A DNA stretch of 64,000 bases from Bog-473 sp963750075 (GTDB lineage Bacteria; Actinomycetota; Acidimicrobiia; Acidimicrobiales; RAAP-2): the NCBI GenBank assembly GCA_963750075.1, contig CAVVPG010000001.1, forward strand, positions 496,001 through 560,000, read 5' to 3'. Shown here in pieces: positions 42,979 to 51,354 of this stretch. The position numbers and the translations under genes were made by a program. The notes beneath the pieces are model-generated. The model made no database searches and was not told the DNA's origin. It saw nothing but the letters and a program-made list of their open reading frames with translations. Numbering within the stretch: the first letter of the stretch is position 1; each line of letters opens with the position of its first letter.

Positions 42979-43833
42979 TTACGCCTTGCCGAGGTCGATC
43001 GACTGGGACTCGTGGGCGGACGACACGTCCTCGACCCGCTTGGCCTCGGGCAGGCGGCGCGCCTGGTTCAGGATGCGGTCGAGCTCACGGTCGGTGTGCG
43101 ACGGGTCGTGGTGCGAGAGCAGCAGCCTCTTGACGCCGGCCTCGGACGCGACATGCACGGCGTAGGCGGCGGTCGAGTGCCCCCAGTCGGCCTTGGACGA
43201 GAACTCGTCGTCGGTGTACTGGCCGTCGTGGATCAGCAGGTCCACCCCCGAGCACAGCTCGAGCACCGCCTCGGGGATGGCCCGGCGGTCGAGCGGCGCC
43301 TGGTGGTCCGACATGTAGGCCACCGAGCGGCCCTCGGCCTCGATCCGGAAGCCGAGCGTCACGCCGCTGTGCGGGATGGGCCGCGCCATGACCTTGGCCG
43401 AGCCGATGGAGAAGTCCTCGGCGCCGACGTCGACGGTGATCAACTCGCCGCGGAACTGCTCCATGTGGATGGGGAACACGGGCGGCTGCACCGCCGCGTG
43501 CAGCGCGTCCTTCAGGCTGCCCTTGGGCTGGGCCGGCCCGTAGACGGTGAGGCGGGCGCCGGGGTCGTGCAGCGGGCTGAAGAAGGGGATCCCCAAGATG
43601 TGGTCGAAGTGCAGATGGGTGAGCAGCGCCGTGGCGCGCATCGGGGTGCCGAGGGCCCGCACCTCCTTCTGCAGGACGTCGCCCAACGCCCGCAGTCCGG
43701 TGCCGAGGTCGACGATGAGCGGCTCGTCGCCCTCGACATCGATGACCAGGCACGAGGTGTTCCCCCCGTAGCGCCGGTACCGATCCCCCGAACACGGGCA
43801 CGACCCCCGCACGCCGTAGAACGTGACGTTCAC
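42979..43833 (-). CDS. MBL-fold phosphodiesterase-like hydrolase
   Basis: A 284-residue metallo-beta-lactamase-fold protein of the PhnP / cyclic-phosphodiesterase group. It starts with VTFYGVRGSCPCSGDRYRRY and GGNTSCLVIDV; the metal sites are LLTHLHFDHILGIPFF, IPHSGVTLGF, AYMSDHQAP, LIHDGQYTDDEF, GHSTAAYAV and LSHHDPSHTD. These fit a two-metal phosphodiesterase that recognises nucleotides or small phosphodiesters. The GTG at 43833 has TAGCCT 7 nt upstream. It is followed by the flavin reductase gene, and diverges from the epoxide hydrolase gene. Confidence 0.86.
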   Translation of the reverse strand: MNVTFYGVRGSCPCSGDRYRRYGGNTSCLVIDVEGDEPLIVDLGTGLRALGDVLQKEVRALGTPMRATALLTHLHFDHILGIPFFSPLHDPGARLTVYGPAQPKGSLKDALHAAVQPPVFPIHMEQFRGELITVDVGAEDFSIGSAKVMARPIPHSGVTLGFRIEAEGRSVAYMSDHQAPLDRRAIPEAVLELCSGVDLLIHDGQYTDDEFSSKADWGHSTAAYAVHVASEAGVKRLLLSHHDPSHTDRELDRILNQARRLPEAKRVEDVSSAHESQSIDLGKA

Positions 43834-43840
43834 CCACGCC

Positions 43841-43846
43841 AGGCTA
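43841..43846 (-). promoter_or_regulatory. -10 box of the MBL / flavin reductase operon
   Basis: TAGCCT on the minus strand ends 7 nt before the GTG at 43833. Confidence 0.5.
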
Positions 43847-43876
43847 CTCGCCCGGGGGACGGACCGGCGGGGCGGG

Positions 43877-43882
43877 TACCTT
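43877..43882 (+). promoter_or_regulatory. -10 box of the epoxide hydrolase gene
   Basis: TACCTT ends 8 nt before the ATG at 43891, in a 57 bp divergent gap with the MBL gene. Confidence 0.5.
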
Positions 43883-43890
43883 TCTGACCC

Positions 43891-44760
43891 ATGGAAGAGC
43901 GGACCATCGAAGCGAACGGGCTGGACGTCGCATATCTCGCCGAGGGGCCCGAGGACGGGCCCCTGGCCCTGTGCCTGCACGGGTTCCCCGACACGGCCCA
44001 CACCTGGCGCCACCTCCTCCCCGAGCTCGCCGGCGCCGGCTTCCGGGCGGTGGCGCCCTTCCTGCGCGGCTACGCGCCGACCCAGATCCCCGCCGACGGG
44101 CGCTACCAGGTGGGGGCGCTGGTGCGGGACGCCAACGCGCTGCACGAGGTACTCGGGGGCGGCGGGGACGCCGTGATCGTCGGCCACGACTGGGGTGCGC
44201 TGACCACCTACGGCGCGGTCGCCCATCAGCCCGACCGCTGGCGCCGTGCCGTCGCCGCGGCCGTCCCGCCGACGGCGTCCATCGGCCTGTCGCTGCTGAC
44301 CTACGCGCAGCTCCAGCGGAGCTGGTACATGTTCTTCTTCCTCTCGCCGCTGGCCGAGGTCGCGCTGCCCCTCGACGACTACGCCTTCATCGAGCACCTC
44401 TGGCGGGACTGGTCGCCCGGCTACGACGGGGCGGAGGACGTGGCACACGTGAAGGAATCCATCGGCGAGCCCGCGCACATGCTCTCCGCCATCGGCACCT
44501 ACCGCGCGCTCTACGACCCCTCGGCGCAGGTGCCCGAGCTGGCCGACGAGCAGGACGCCATGCTGCTCCCGACGCCGAAGCCCACCCTGTACCTGCACGG
44601 CCGCGACGACGGCTGCATGCTGCTGTCGTCCATCGGGTCGCCGCTCGACTTCATGGCCGAGGGCTCGGAGATGGAGATCGTCGACGGCGCCGGCCACTTC
44701 CTCCACCTCGAGCGCCCCGACGTCGTGAACCGGCGCATCCTCGACTTCCTGACCGCCTGA
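43891..44760 (+). CDS. Alpha/beta hydrolase of the epoxide hydrolase type
   Basis: A 289-residue hydrolase with HGFPDTAHTW (30 to 39) as oxyanion motif and an aspartate nucleophile, Asp100 in VIVGHDWGAL, the mark of epoxide hydrolases and haloalkane dehalogenases. The late His is in DGAGHFLHLERP. A cap region (about 140 to 200) contains Tyr residues suited to epoxide opening. It would hydrolyse epoxides to diols; the related dehalogenases would show a different halide site. No linked catabolic gene is adjacent. Confidence 0.85.
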   Translation: MEERTIEANGLDVAYLAEGPEDGPLALCLHGFPDTAHTWRHLLPELAGAGFRAVAPFLRGYAPTQIPADGRYQVGALVRDANALHEVLGGGGDAVIVGHDWGALTTYGAVAHQPDRWRRAVAAAVPPTASIGLSLLTYAQLQRSWYMFFFLSPLAEVALPLDDYAFIEHLWRDWSPGYDGAEDVAHVKESIGEPAHMLSAIGTYRALYDPSAQVPELADEQDAMLLPTPKPTLYLHGRDDGCMLLSSIGSPLDFMAEGSEMEIVDGAGHFLHLERPDVVNRRILDFLTA

Positions 44761-44788
44761 GCGGCCGGCCGCCTCCCCGGCGCCGCCC

Positions 44789-45655
44789 TCAGTGCAAGCG
44801 GAGGACGGGATCGGCCCCGCCGGACCAACGGGCGAACCCCTCCTCCACCAGTGCGGCGGCGATGCGCTCGGACCGGGGCCGGTCGCCGGGCCACCCGCAG
44901 GCACCGGCGAGCGCGGGCCGGGGCACGGCGCCGGCGCGCAGCGCCGTCAGCAGCTGCCCCCGCCCCTGGCGGTCCGAGCCGGCGAAGGCGCTCTGCCGGC
45001 GCACCGTGGGGCCGGCCCGCCACGGGTCGCCGGCGGTCGGGTCACGCCGCCAGGCGCACTGGCGCCGCAACGGGCAGCGCGCGCAGTCGGGCCGCGACCC
45101 CGTGCACACCGTCGCGCCGAGGTCGAACATCGTCTGGTTGAACTCCCACGAGAGACCGGCGGGGACGAGCCGGTCGCCCAGCCGCACCGCCGCCACCGGG
45201 CTGAGCGGCGCGCCGCAGGCGGCGCGCGCCAGGACCCGCACCGCGTTGGTGTCCACCGCGGCCACGTCCTCGCCGAAGGCGAACGACCGCACCGCGCGCG
45301 CCGTGTAGGGGCCGACCCCGGCCAGGGCGCGCAGGTCGGCGTCGCCGCGGGGGACGACGCCGGCATGGTCAGCGACGACGGCGCGCGCCGCCCGGTGGAG
45401 GTTCAGGGCCCGCCGGTTGTACCCGAGGCCCGCCCACTGCCGCACGACGTCGGCGGGCCGGGCGGCGGCGCAGTCCGCCGGCGTGGGGTAGGCCGCGCTG
45501 AAACGCTCGTAGTACGGCACGACGCGGTCCACCTGCGTCTGCTGCAGCATCACCTCCGAGACGAGGATGCGCCAGGGGTCGCGGGTGCCCCGCCACGGGA
45601 GGTCGCGGCGGTGCTCGGCCCCCCACTCCAGGACGCGGCGCCGGAAGCGCCGCAC
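44789..45655 (-). CDS. mutY: A/G-specific adenine glycosylase
   Basis: A 288-residue MutY that removes adenine mispaired with 8-oxoguanine. SEVMLQQTQVDRVVPYYERF holds the catalytic Glu, ALAGVGPYTARAVRSFAFGE is the helix-hairpin-helix, AVDTNAVRVLAR carries the catalytic Asp, and C-x6-C-x2-C-x5-C (CTGSRPDCARCPLRRQC) binds the 4Fe-4S cluster. The C-terminal NUDIX-like 8-oxoG recognition domain of E. coli MutY is absent; the tail is short, as in many actinobacteria. The GTG start lies close to the MaoC gene stop, probably co-transcribed. Confidence 0.95.
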   Translation of the reverse strand: MRRFRRRVLEWGAEHRRDLPWRGTRDPWRILVSEVMLQQTQVDRVVPYYERFSAAYPTPADCAAARPADVVRQWAGLGYNRRALNLHRAARAVVADHAGVVPRGDADLRALAGVGPYTARAVRSFAFGEDVAAVDTNAVRVLARAACGAPLSPVAAVRLGDRLVPAGLSWEFNQTMFDLGATVCTGSRPDCARCPLRRQCAWRRDPTAGDPWRAGPTVRRQSAFAGSDRQGRGQLLTALRAGAVPRPALAGACGWPGDRPRSERIAAALVEEGFARWSGGADPVLRLH

Positions 45656-45680
45656 CCGGTCGGCCGGGAGCGGCCCGGCC

Positions 45681-46193
45681 TCAGTCCCAGACGTCGTCGC
45701 CGTAGGGCCGCCGACGCCCCGGTGCGTGGGCGGCCTTCCAGACCATCAGCTTGCGGCGGAAGTAGCAGACCTCCTCGCCGCGCTGGTTGAAGGCCTTGGT
45801 CTCGACGGTCACGATCCCCCGGTCGTCCTTGGACTTGGACGGCGTGGCGTCGAGCACCCGGGTCTCGGCGTAGATGGTGTCGCCGTGGAACGTCGGCGAG
45901 CGGTGCAGCAGCGACTCGACCTCGAGGTTGGCGATGCACGACCCGCTGACGTCGGGGACGCTCATGCCGAGCGCGAGGGAATAGACCAGGTTGCCCACCA
46001 CGACGTTCTTGCCTTGCACCGTCTCGTGCTCGGCGAACCACGCGTTGGTGTGCAGCGGGTGGTGGTTCATCGTGATCATGCAGAACAGGTGGTCGTCGTA
46101 CTCGGTGATCGTCTTGCCCGGCCAGTGCCGGTAGACGTCGCCGGGCACGAAGTCCTCCAGGTAGCGGCCGAACGGCCGGTCGAAGACCGTCAC
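45681..46193 (-). CDS. mch: MaoC-type mesaconyl-CoA hydratase
   Basis: A 170-residue hot-dog-fold hydratase. FVPGDVYRHWPGKTITEYDD, NHHPLHTNAWFAEHE, VVVGNLVYSLALGMSVPDVS, SPTFHGDTIYAETRVLDATP and SKSKDDRGIVTVETKAF closely resemble the Streptomyces ethylmalonyl-CoA-pathway enzyme that hydrates mesaconyl-CoA to beta-methylmalyl-CoA. The mcd and mcl genes lie 2.5 and 4 kb away, which supports this. It starts inside the stop of the preceding small gene (GTGA). A general MaoC function remains possible. Confidence 0.78.
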   Translation of the reverse strand: MTVFDRPFGRYLEDFVPGDVYRHWPGKTITEYDDHLFCMITMNHHPLHTNAWFAEHETVQGKNVVVGNLVYSLALGMSVPDVSGSCIANLEVESLLHRSPTFHGDTIYAETRVLDATPSKSKDDRGIVTVETKAFNQRGEEVCYFRRKLMVWKAAHAPGRRRPYGDDVWD

Positions 46194-46624
46194 TCCCCCG
46201 CCTGCGGCCGCGGGCGTGTGGTGAACCCGAGCGAGGCGCCCGGGAGGGCCTCGCCGTCGATGGTCAGCCGCCAGGCGAAGCGCGTGCCCGGCTCGAGCGG
46301 GATGGGCCCGAGATTGACGGCGAGGGCCACGTCGATGGGCGATCCCTCGGGGATCCCCTGGGGCTGGCTCACGGTGAACTCCCCCCGCACCTCGACGGGC
46401 TGGGTGCCGTCCGCGGTCTCCATCATCACGGGGCGGCCGTCGGCATCCTCGAGGAAGAGCTCCCAGTGGTGGGACGTCTCCGCCTCGTGCCAGTCCACGT
46501 CGATCTTCAGTGCGACGGCGGAGGGCACCGGGTCGGGCCCCGTCATACTCCAGCCCCCGCCCAGTATGTAGAGCTTGCCGTCGGACACCTGGGCCGCGTC
46601 ACAGAGCAACATCGTCACTTTCAC
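46190..46624 (-). CDS. Small conserved actinobacterial protein (DUF6941-like) coupled to mch
   Basis: A 144-residue soluble protein: VTMLLCDAAQVSDGKLYILG, GGWSMTG, then alternating strands (VALKIDVDWHEAETSHHWEL) and a final FAWRLTIDGE. I know it as a small family of unknown function common in actinobacteria; the exact family number is from memory. It may be a beta-barrel binding protein. The GTG at 46624 has TAACCT 8 nt upstream, and its stop overlaps the mch start, so it heads a unit with mch and mutY. Confidence 0.7.
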   Translation of the reverse strand: MKVTMLLCDAAQVSDGKLYILGGGWSMTGPDPVPSAVALKIDVDWHEAETSHHWELFLEDADGRPVMMETADGTQPVEVRGEFTVSQPQGIPEGSPIDVALAVNLGPIPLEPGTRFAWRLTIDGEALPGASLGFTTRPRPQAGE

Positions 46625-46632
46625 GGGGAAGG

Positions 46633-46638
46633 AGGTTA
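46633..46638 (-). promoter_or_regulatory. -10 box of the small-protein / mch unit
   Basis: TAACCT on the minus strand ends 8 nt before the GTG at 46624. Confidence 0.5.
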
Positions 46639-46729
46639 TCGGCCCGGCACCCGGCGCCGATAAAGGAGACGGACGGGCCCTCCGTGCCCGTCCGGGCGCC
46701 CGTGCCTGCGCAGGAGGGGGGTGGATCTC

Positions 46730-48004
46730 ATGTCGACGTGGGCCGAGGAGCGGTCCGCGCCCGTGGTGGCGACCATGGCCATGGTCGTCGCCGTCATGGC
46801 GTTCAGCCTGCTCGGTCACTCGGCGTTGCACATCGGGCGAGCCCACCTGGTCTCACCGAGCGACTTGTGGAGCCTGGCCAACTCGTCGTCGGCCCTCCTG
46901 CACGCCCGCTTCGCCGACGTGTACACGCGCAACGGCGCGTTGACGTCGCCGCCCGCGCTCGAGGTGGTGCTGGTGCCGGTCCTCGCCGTGGGGCGGCTGG
47001 TCGGGCTCTCGCCCCACCTGCGCACGTCCGGTGAGCCGCTCAGCCTGTGGTTCGTCCTCGGGCCGGCGGCGGTCCTCCTCGCTTCCACCGCGCTGTTCGC
47101 CCTCGACGCGGTGGCGCGCCTCTGGCGGATCTCACCCCGCCGCCGCCTCGCCCTCGCGCTGGTGGGCGGGCTCGGCGTGGCCAACGTGGCCGGCGGATGG
47201 GGGCACCCCGAGGACTGCGTCGCTCTGGCCTTCGTCGTGTGGGCGGCCCTCGCGCTCGAGCGCGCCGGCGCCGGCGCCGCGGCGCGCGCGGCGCTGCTGC
47301 TCGGCATCGGCATCGCCTTCCAACCGCTCGCGCTGCTCGGTGTCGCCCCCGTGCTGGCTCGTCTCGGCTGGCGCGCCGCGGCCCGTGTCTCGTGGCGCCT
47401 CGTCGTCCCGAGCATCGTCGTCCTGGTGCCCGAGCTGGTGGCGGAGTCCCACCGCACGCTGTTCGTGCTCGTGCGCCAGCCCTTCGGGGCCCGGTACATC
47501 TCGCTGACGCCCCTCACCCACCTGGCGCCCAGTATCGGGCCCGGGCTCCTCGGCGGCGGCCCGACCCGCTTGCTCGCCACCGTGCTCGGGGCCGCGCTGG
47601 CCGTGCTCGTGTGCCGCCGCCGCCACGACATCGACACGGTGCTCGCCATGGCGGCCATCGCCTTCTTCCTGCGCGTCCTGCTCGAGACGGAGCTGAACTG
47701 GTACTACCTCTGGCCGGTCCCGGCCCTGTGCCTGCTGCTCGCCGTGCGGCGCAGCGCGTTCCGCTTCGGCCTCTGCACCACCGCCCTCGTCGTGAGCATG
47801 GTGCTCGGGGACCGCCGGGTGCACGACATCGTGCTGTGGTGGCCCGCGCTCATGGCCACGCTCGTCGTCATGCTGGGTTCCATCGGGCCGCCGCCACGCC
47901 GATGGGCCGCACTGGCCACCGGCCGCCGGGAGCGGCCGGACCCCGCCGGCCCCGTAGAGTGCGAGGCCATGGTGCCGGTCGGTGCGGGGCTTCGTCGTGA
48001 GTGA
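46730..48004 (+). CDS. Polytopic membrane protein, possible GT-C type transferase
   Basis: A 424-residue protein with about ten hydrophobic helices, beginning at VVATMAMVVAVMAFSLLG. A loop after the first helix reads ARFADVYTRNGALTSPPAL, a context in which DUF2029-type mannosyltransferases place the acidic residue, and a later motif TELNWYYLWPVPALCLLL is also reminiscent. I cannot assign it. The start is the ATG at 46730 or the GTG at 46721; AGGAGG lies 12 or 3 nt upstream respectively, so neither is ideal. Its last 8 nt overlap the methyltransferase gene. Confidence 0.6.
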   Translation: MSTWAEERSAPVVATMAMVVAVMAFSLLGHSALHIGRAHLVSPSDLWSLANSSSALLHARFADVYTRNGALTSPPALEVVLVPVLAVGRLVGLSPHLRTSGEPLSLWFVLGPAAVLLASTALFALDAVARLWRISPRRRLALALVGGLGVANVAGGWGHPEDCVALAFVVWAALALERAGAGAAARAALLLGIGIAFQPLALLGVAPVLARLGWRAAARVSWRLVVPSIVVLVPELVAESHRTLFVLVRQPFGARYISLTPLTHLAPSIGPGLLGGGPTRLLATVLGAALAVLVCRRRHDIDTVLAMAAIAFFLRVLLETELNWYYLWPVPALCLLLAVRRSAFRFGLCTTALVVSMVLGDRRVHDIVLWWPALMATLVVMLGSIGPPPRRWAALATGRRERPDPAGPVECEAMVPVGAGLRRE

Positions 48005-48641
48005 GCTGAAGGGCCTGCGCGACGACGTCTACCGGCGCCCGCTGGCCACGGCGCTCCAGCGGCTCGGACTCGGCACCGGCTGGCGCTGCGTCGACGTCGG
48101 CGCGGGCGGGGGCGACGTGTCCGTGGCCCTGGCCGAGATGGTCGGGCGTGACGGCCGCGTGTATGCCGTGGACAGCGACCCCCTGGCCCGTGACGAGGTC
48201 GCGCGCGCTGCAGCTGCGCACGCCCAGGTGATCGCGCTGACCCAGGCGGGCGAGGACCTCTCCCTGCCCGAGGAGGTGGACCTCGCGTTCTGCCGTTTCC
48301 TGCTGCTCCACGTGCTCGAGCCGATCGCCGTCGTGCGCATGATGGCGGGCGCGGTGCGCCCCGGCGGCTGGGTGGTGGCCCAGGAGCCCGTGACGTCGGC
48401 CGGCCGGATCGGCGGCTCGCCGCTCTCCATGCCCGACGCCCGTCACCCCGACGTCGGCGCACTGCTTCCCGCGCTGGCACGCGACGCCGGCCTCGAGGTC
48501 GTCGACGCCTGGGCCGAGGCGCCGGCGGGCGTCGGACCCGGCCCGGTGGCGCGCTACCTCGAGTCGCTCACGGGGGTTGACCCGGGAGACGACCCGGTCG
48601 TCCTGCCTCCGCTCGTGACGGTCATCGGCCGCAGAGCCTGA
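47997..48641 (+). CDS. Class I SAM-dependent methyltransferase
   Basis: A 214-residue methyltransferase. The SAM-binding motif is VDVGAGGGDVSVALAEMV, the acidic end of strand 2 is VYAVDSDPLA, and DLAFCRFLLLHVLEP and VRPGGWVVAQEPV mark the later Rossmann strands. The substrate domain is small, so the acceptor is unclear. The GTG at 47997 overlaps the stop of the membrane-protein gene by 8 nt; a TAGAGT box at about 47955 could also serve it. Confidence 0.82.
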   Translation: MSELKGLRDDVYRRPLATALQRLGLGTGWRCVDVGAGGGDVSVALAEMVGRDGRVYAVDSDPLARDEVARAAAAHAQVIALTQAGEDLSLPEEVDLAFCRFLLLHVLEPIAVVRMMAGAVRPGGWVVAQEPVTSAGRIGGSPLSMPDARHPDVGALLPALARDAGLEVVDAWAEAPAGVGPGPVARYLESLTGVDPGDDPVVLPPLVTVIGRRA

Positions 48642-48679
48642 GCACCGGGCCGCCGCTCGGTGGCCCCGGCGCCAGCCAT

Positions 48680-48685
48680 TAGGGT
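48680..48685 (+). promoter_or_regulatory. -10 box of the mcd gene
   Basis: TAGGGT ends 8 nt before the GTG at 48694. Confidence 0.5.
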
Positions 48686-48693
48686 CGCGCCCC

Positions 48694-50301
48694 GTGACCA
48701 CGCCCCCTGTGCCCGTGCTGGACGGTGCCGCGGTTGCGGTGGAGCTGGCCCAACACCTCGTCGACCAGGCATGCGCCGCGGTCCGCGCGCACGGGGGGAT
48801 CGACGCCAACCAGGTGGTCGCCTACGACGTGGCGCACGCCGCCGCCGCGCTGTCCTCGGCGCGGGCCACGCTCGAGTACGGCACACGGGGGGAGACCGAG
48901 GCGCGCATCGCGGCCGCGTTCGTCGCCGACGTCGTGGCCGAGCTCGCCGGCAAGGTGGCGGGCCGGGAGACGCTGTGGGGGGTGGACGCCGGGTGGGCGG
49001 CGCCGGCAGCCGCCTTCCTCGCCGCCCAGCGCGATCCGGCGGTGCTGGCCGCCCTGGCCCCGGTGGAGGGCCCGCGGCACCTGGGCGAGGACTTCGAGCT
49101 GGTGCGAGAGACCTTCCACCGCTTCGCCGAGGACAAGGTCCGCCCGCACGCCGAGCACGTGCACCGGGCGAACGCCGACATCCCCGAGGAGGTGATCGAG
49201 GGCCTGGCCGAGCTGGGCGGGTTCGGGCTCTCCGTGCCCGAGGAGTACGGCGGCTTCGCGTCGGGTGGGGAGAGCGACTACATGGGCATGGTCGTCGCCA
49301 CCGAGGAGCTGAGCTGGGGCTCGCTCGGCGTCGGCGGCTCGCTCATCACCCGGCCCGAGATCCTGACCCGCGCGCTGGTCTACGGCGGCACCGAGGAGCA
49401 GAAGAAGCACTGGCTCCCGCGGTTGGCGTCGGCGGAGATCCTGGCCGCCGTCGCCGTGACCGAGCCCGACTACGGGTCCGACGTTGCGAGCATCGTCACC
49501 GCCGCGTCGCCCGTGGACGGCGGCTGGGTGGTCAACGGCGTGAAGACCTGGTGCACCTTCGCCGCCCGGGCCGACGTGCTGATGCTGCTGGCCCGCACGG
49601 ACCCGGACCGCTCGCTGGCCCACCGCGGCATCTCCATGTTCGTGGTGGAGAAGCCGCGCGGCGACGGCCACGGCTTCGTCTTCACCCAGGCGGACGCGCC
49701 GGACCGACCACGTGACCTCGCCCCGGGCCGCCTCGAGGGCCGCCCGATCGACACGCTGGGCTACCGCGGCATGCACTCCTACGAGCTGGCATTCGAGAAC
49801 TGGTTCGTGCCCGAGGCGAACCTCGTCGGCGGCGTCGACGGGCTGGGCAAGGGCTTCTACCTGCAGATGCAGGGCTTCGAGAACGGCCGGCTGCAAACGG
49901 CGGCGCGCGCCCTCGGCGTCATGCAGGCCGCCTACGAGGCGGCGGCCGCGTACGCCGCCGAGCGCAAGGTCTTCGGGTCACCGATCGGCGAGTACCAGTT
50001 GACGCAGGCGAAGCTCGGGCGCATGGCGGTCATCATCCAGGCAACGCGCCAGAGCTCGTACCACGTCGCGCGTCTCATGGCCCGCGGCGAGGGCACGCTC
50101 GAGGCGTCCATGGTCAAGGCCTACGTGTGCCGCGCCGCCGAGTGGGTCACCCGCGAGGCCATGCAGATCCACGGCGGCATGGGCTACGCAGAGGAGTTCC
50201 CCGTGAGCCGCTACTTCGTGGACGCCCGGGTGCTCTCCATCTTCGAGGGCGCCGACGAGACCCTCGCCCTCAAGGTCATCGCCCGCCGCCTGATGGGCTG
50301 A
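48694..50301 (+). CDS. mcd: (2S)-methylsuccinyl-CoA dehydrogenase-like acyl-CoA dehydrogenase
   Basis: A 535-residue acyl-CoA dehydrogenase with an extra N-terminal helical domain of about 130 residues (VELAQHLVDQACAAVRAHGG, then AAALSSARATLEYGTRGETE) before the standard fold, the layout of methylsuccinyl-CoA dehydrogenase. The FAD region is AAVAVTEPDYGSDVASIVTA and the base Glu is in LSIFEGADETLALK. It oxidises methylsuccinyl-CoA to mesaconyl-CoA in the ethylmalonyl-CoA pathway. It stands end to end with mcl and near mch, which together with its length makes the assignment likely. Confidence 0.78.
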   Translation: MTTPPVPVLDGAAVAVELAQHLVDQACAAVRAHGGIDANQVVAYDVAHAAAALSSARATLEYGTRGETEARIAAAFVADVVAELAGKVAGRETLWGVDAGWAAPAAAFLAAQRDPAVLAALAPVEGPRHLGEDFELVRETFHRFAEDKVRPHAEHVHRANADIPEEVIEGLAELGGFGLSVPEEYGGFASGGESDYMGMVVATEELSWGSLGVGGSLITRPEILTRALVYGGTEEQKKHWLPRLASAEILAAVAVTEPDYGSDVASIVTAASPVDGGWVVNGVKTWCTFAARADVLMLLARTDPDRSLAHRGISMFVVEKPRGDGHGFVFTQADAPDRPRDLAPGRLEGRPIDTLGYRGMHSYELAFENWFVPEANLVGGVDGLGKGFYLQMQGFENGRLQTAARALGVMQAAYEAAAAYAAERKVFGSPIGEYQLTQAKLGRMAVIIQATRQSSYHVARLMARGEGTLEASMVKAYVCRAAEWVTREAMQIHGGMGYAEEFPVSRYFVDARVLSIFEGADETLALKVIARRLMG

Positions 50302-51240
50302 TCACCCGGGGGTGCGCGTGAGTCCCGCCCGCTCGCCGCGGCTGACGAACTTGATCGCCATCTTGCGGCTGGCCTCGTCGATCATCTCGTCACCGAACAT
50401 GACGGCGCCCTTGCGATCCTCCTCGGTCGCCTTCTGGTAGGCGTCGAGGATGTCGAAGGCCCGGTCGAACTGCTCCTGCGTCGGCGAGAAGACCTCGTTG
50501 AGCGCGACGGCCTGGTCGGGGGTCAGGGCCCACTTGCCGTCGTAGCCCAGCATGCGGGCCCGCATGGAGTACTCGCGGAGTGCGTCGAGCTCGCGCACCT
50601 TGAGGAACGGCCCGTCGATCACCTGCAGCCCGTTCGCCCGGCCGGCCATGAGGATGCGGCTGAAGACGTAGTGGAAGTGGTCGCCCGGGTACTCGGGGAT
50701 GTCGACCCCGCCGGTCAGCACCGGCATCTCGATGCTCGCCGCGAAGTCCGCCGGGCCGAAGATGATCGTCTCGAGCCTCGGTGAGGCGGCACAGATCTCG
50801 TCGACGTTGATGAGCCCGCGCGCCGTCTCGATCTGCGCCTCGATCCCGATGTGCCCGACGGGCAGCCCGGCGTTCTTCTCCACCTGCGTGAGCAGCAGGT
50901 CCAGCGCGACGATCTCCGCGGCGGACTGGACCTTGGGCAGCATCACCTCGTCGAGGCGCTCACCCGCGTTGCCGACGACCTCGATCACGTCGCCATACGT
51001 CCACTCGGTGTCCCAGGCGTTCACGCGCACGCACAGCACGCGGTCGTCCCAGGGGAGGTTCTTGATGGCGTCGACCACCTTCGGCCGTGCGCTCTCCTTC
51101 TCGAGCGGCGCCACGGCGTCCTCGAGGTCGAGGAACGTCATGTCGGCCGCCACCGTTGGGGCCTTGGCCAGGAACTTCTCGTTCGAGCCGGGGGTCGAGA
51201 GGCAGGAGCGGCGGGGGAGGTCCCGGGAGCGTGCAGACAT
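50302..51240 (-). CDS. mcl: L-malyl-CoA / beta-methylmalyl-CoA lyase (HpcH/HpaI type)
   Basis: A 312-residue CitE/HpcH-type TIM-barrel lyase: RRSCLSTPGSNEKFLAKAPT, FLDLEDAVAPLEKESARPKV, VNAWDTEWTYGDVIEVVGNA, IGIEAQIETARGLINVDEI, ETIIFGPADFAASI and MLGYDGKWALTPDQ. The Glu and Asp in EAQIE and GPADF bind Mg. It closely resembles the Streptomyces enzyme that splits beta-methylmalyl-CoA to glyoxylate and propionyl-CoA. It ends on the same base pair region as mcd (0 bp gap). TACCAT lies 6 nt before the ATG at 51240. Confidence 0.85.
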   Translation of the reverse strand: MSARSRDLPRRSCLSTPGSNEKFLAKAPTVAADMTFLDLEDAVAPLEKESARPKVVDAIKNLPWDDRVLCVRVNAWDTEWTYGDVIEVVGNAGERLDEVMLPKVQSAAEIVALDLLLTQVEKNAGLPVGHIGIEAQIETARGLINVDEICAASPRLETIIFGPADFAASIEMPVLTGGVDIPEYPGDHFHYVFSRILMAGRANGLQVIDGPFLKVRELDALREYSMRARMLGYDGKWALTPDQAVALNEVFSPTQEQFDRAFDILDAYQKATEEDRKGAVMFGDEMIDEASRKMAIKFVSRGERAGLTRTPG

Positions 51241-51246
51241 GGGCCG

Positions 51247-51252
51247 ATGGTA
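51247..51252 (-). promoter_or_regulatory. -10 box of mcl
   Basis: TACCAT on the minus strand ends 6 nt before the ATG at 51240. Confidence 0.5.
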
Positions 51253-51354
51253 ACAAACGCACCGCGGGGCTCCGCCGGGACGCCGCGGGTGGAGTGCCCG
51301 CGGTGAGCTCGCCGCCACGCGAGGAGCGGCGTGCGACCTCGCGGCGTCAGACGT

